A stretch of 64,000 nt of DNA from Ascidiimonas sp046199005 (lineage in GTDB: Bacteria > Bacteroidota > Bacteroidia > Flavobacteriales > Flavobacteriaceae): NCBI GenBank assembly GCA_046199005.1, contig CP176050.1:4030001-4094000 (forward strand). Reading direction: 5' to 3'. Below, piece by piece: positions 62,408 through 64,000 of the stretch. The notes under the pieces were generated by a model. The model worked only from the letters and a program-made list of their open reading frames with translations. It did no database searches and was not told where the DNA came from. The first letter of the stretch is position 1; each line of letters begins with the position of its first letter. Made by a program: the position numbers and the translations under genes.

Positions 62408-63547
62408 TTAGCCTATGGCCTTTTCCAGATCTTTGATCAGGTCATCTACATCTTCTATTCCAACACTTAAGCGAATTAACGAATCTACCACACCAGATTT
62501 TTCGCGCTCTTCTTTCGGGATACTTGCATGAGTCATACTCGCCGGATGACCAGCTAGTGACTCTACTCCTCCCAAAGATTCTGCCAACGTAAATACTTTA
62601 AGATTTTCTACGATCTTAATAGCATCTTCATAACTACTACCCTTGGGAATAAACGAGATCATACCACCGAAATCCTTCATCTGCTTTTTAGCTACTACAT
62701 GATTAGGATGATCTTCAAAGCCTGGCCAATACACTTTTTCTATTTTAGGATTTGCTGCCAGAAATTCTGCAATCGCTCTTCCGTTCTCACAATGACGTTG
62801 CATTCTAATGTGTAATGTTTTTATTCCGCGTAACGCTAGAAAGCTATCCATTGGACCTGGAACTGCACCGCTAGCATTTTGAATAAAATACAATTTATCT
62901 GCCAGCTCTTTATCTTTTACGACAATGGCACCCATCACCAAATCACTATGGCCTCCTAAATATTTGGTAACAGAATGCATCACAATATCTGCTCCCAAAT
63001 CTAATGGCTGCTGCAAATATGGGGTTGCAAACGTATTATCTACCGCGAATAACAAATTGTGTTTCTTGGCGACTTTGCTTATTTCCAGGATATCAATTAC
63101 GTTCATCATGGGGTTTGTAGGAGTCTCTGCCCAGATCAGACGCGTATGATCATTGATATAATCTTCAATATGACCGGCATTTTCCATCCCTATAAAATGA
63201 AACTTAATCCCAAAGCCTTCAAAGATCTTTGTGAATAATCTGTAAGAGCCTCCATAGAGATCATTTGCTGAGATCACTTCATCTCCCGGTTTTAACAATT
63301 TAATAATGGCGTCTATTGCTGCCAGTCCACTTGCAAAAGCAAGCCCATAATTTCCGTTTTCTATACTTGCAAGACTGTTTTCCAAAGCCTTCCGTGTTGG
63401 ATTATGTGTTCTGGAGTACTCGAAGCCTTTATGACCTCCCGGTGTGGTTTGTGCATATGTAGAGGTCTGATAAATTGGTGGCATTACCGCTCCATATGCT
63501 TTATCATGTTCTTGACCTCCATGAATGGTTTTTGTATTAAATTTCAT
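62408..63547 (-). CDS. metB: Cystathionine gamma-synthase/lyase, PLP-dependent
   Basis: 379 residues, cytoplasmic Cys/Met metabolism PLP enzyme. Motifs: YGAVMPPIYQTSTYAQTTPG with the N-terminal arm Tyr, GLAFASGLAAIDAIIKLLKPG, and the PLP-binding lysine in MHSVTKYLGGHSDLVMGAIV. The line SLGGVESLAGHPASMTHASI is typical of gamma-synthase and gamma-lyase alike, so direction (methionine synthesis or cysteine release) cannot be settled. It has a good promoter (63619-63649) and a terminator; monocistronic. Confidence 0.9.
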   Translation of the reverse strand: MKFNTKTIHGGQEHDKAYGAVMPPIYQTSTYAQTTPGGHKGFEYSRTHNPTRKALENSLASIENGNYGLAFASGLAAIDAIIKLLKPGDEVISANDLYGGSYRLFTKIFEGFGIKFHFIGMENAGHIEDYINDHTRLIWAETPTNPMMNVIDILEISKVAKKHNLLFAVDNTFATPYLQQPLDLGADIVMHSVTKYLGGHSDLVMGAIVVKDKELADKLYFIQNASGAVPGPMDSFLALRGIKTLHIRMQRHCENGRAIAEFLAANPKIEKVYWPGFEDHPNHVVAKKQMKDFGGMISFIPKGSSYEDAIKIVENLKVFTLAESLGGVESLAGHPASMTHASIPKEEREKSGVVDSLIRLSVGIEDVDDLIKDLEKAIG

Positions 63548-63618
63548 TCGCTGTTTTTGTTTTAAAAAGCTTCTTTAGTATATTAAATATTGAGCTTTTT
63601 ATTGATTCATAATTTTTA

Positions 63619-63649
63619 CAAATGTATTGTTTCCTTTTGGGGATTCCAA
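63619..63649 (-). promoter_or_regulatory. Promoter of metB
   Basis: On the minus strand TTG, 20 nt, TACATTTG, matching the Bacteroidota consensus with correct spacing; about 70 bp before the start codon. Confidence 0.6.
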
Positions 63650-63688
63650 TGAAGCTATTACCTTTATAGTTAAGGTAAAATCAATTCA

Positions 63689-64000
63689 ATGAAAAAAGTA
63701 TACGCTTGCCTTTATTTGGTACTGATTCTTAGTTGTGCTTCTGAAGAAAAACTTACATTCTATTCCTCTGAAATTACTAACGAAAATTGCAAAGCATGTG
63801 CTTCGGTCTCTATAAACGTGCCTAAGGCAACTCCTGAAACCATGGTGAGTCAAAGAATTAATGGAGCGGTGGAAGGATTAATAATAGATCTTTTAAGTTT
63901 TTCAGAAAATGAGAATCTCGAAAATCTCGATGCAGCCATTCTTAGTTTTGAAAGCGCTTATGAAGAGATAGAGGCTCAATTCAACGAATCTCCCGAATGG
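63689..64000 (+). CDS. RsiV-like (DUF4163/DUF3298) lipoprotein, N-terminal part
   Basis: The last 312 bases give 104 codons without a stop, so the gene continues beyond the window. The N-terminus MKKVYACLYLVLILSC is a lipoprotein signal with LSC lipobox. The following TFYSSEITNENCKACASVSI, with paired cysteines, then INVPKATPETMVSQRINGAV matches the start of the DUF4163 domain of RsiV-like anti-sigma factors and lysozyme-binding proteins. In Bacteroidota such lipoproteins are common and uncharacterised. Confidence 0.65.
   Translation, partial: MKKVYACLYLVLILSCASEEKLTFYSSEITNENCKACASVSINVPKATPETMVSQRINGAVEGLIIDLLSFSENENLENLDAAILSFESAYEEIEAQFNESPEW

Noticed and set aside
1..64000. CRISPR arrays, tRNA, rRNA, tmRNA and RNase P genes
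   Set aside because: No regular short repeats and no recognisable RNA gene sequences were seen on either strand in the intergenic regions.

Overview
The window is AT-rich DNA from a Bacteroidota genome, almost certainly a marine-type member of the Flavobacteriaceae. The evidence is a PorP/SprF-family type IX secretion protein, three TonB-dependent outer-membrane receptors, DUF5689, DUF5694, DUF3108 and DUF6326 proteins, near-absence of Shine-Dalgarno sequences, and several promoters of the Bacteroidota type (TTG/TTTG, about 16-20 nt, TAnnTTTG). No tRNA, rRNA, CRISPR array, transposase or integrase was recognised.

Layout. 1-6.8 kb: end of a PorP/SprF gene, a DUF1648 membrane protein, an OsmC protein, an overlapping lipoprotein/HExxH membrane protein pair, a Tas-like aldo/keto reductase, an OmpA-type lipoprotein and exonuclease III. 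6.8-10.2 kb: a low-density accessory stretch with an inverted-repeat element, two hypothetical genes separated by integron-cassette-like palindromic spacers, and dinD. 10.2-18.6 kb: a YegS/BmrU-type lipid kinase, small membrane proteins, a cyclase-family hydrolase, ldhA, a serine hydrolase whose signal peptide is cut off by an in-frame stop, a DUF5694 protein and a SulP transporter. 18.7-26 kb: glyS, comF, an Ig-like lipoprotein, a nitrilase-family amidase, an ankyrin protein and three very small genes with a shared K-x-L-x-L leader ending in KGG. 26-33 kb: a SusC/SusD-like arrangement (TonB receptor plus a triple-DUF5689, lamin-tail lipoprotein) divergent from a secreted endonuclease/exonuclease/phosphatase-fold enzyme. 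33-49 kb: an Oar-like TonB receptor, pgi, an M23 peptidase, tryptophan 2,3-dioxygenase, a DUF3108 protein, the tyrosine-degradation pair hppD-hmgA, a patatin/outer-membrane fusion and uvrC. 49-64 kb: a folate enzyme, a histidine kinase/response regulator pair, lspA, a DksA-like gene, ileS, another TonB receptor, recO, gdhA, an outer-membrane barrel protein, metB and the start of an RsiV-like lipoprotein.

How the genes work together. Aromatic amino acid breakdown (kynA, hppD, hmgA), glutamate dehydrogenase, amidase and M23 genes fit a peptide-using heterotroph. The receptor/DUF5689/nuclease group looks like an uptake locus for extracellular nucleic acid or phosphoester material.

Most notable signals. 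(1) Three orphan RiPP-like precursor genes (18925-19098 on +, 25635-25790 and 25426-25602 on -) with GG-type leaders and Cys/Ser/Thr-containing cores, with no modification enzyme in view. (2) A dispersed repeat of about 101 bp with conserved hairpins, three copies (11143, 18705, 62252), all in the same orientation. (3) A premature in-frame TAA between signal peptide and catalytic domain of a serine hydrolase. (4) A cassette-like accessory patch. All functional statements rest on reading motifs by eye; no database search was possible.
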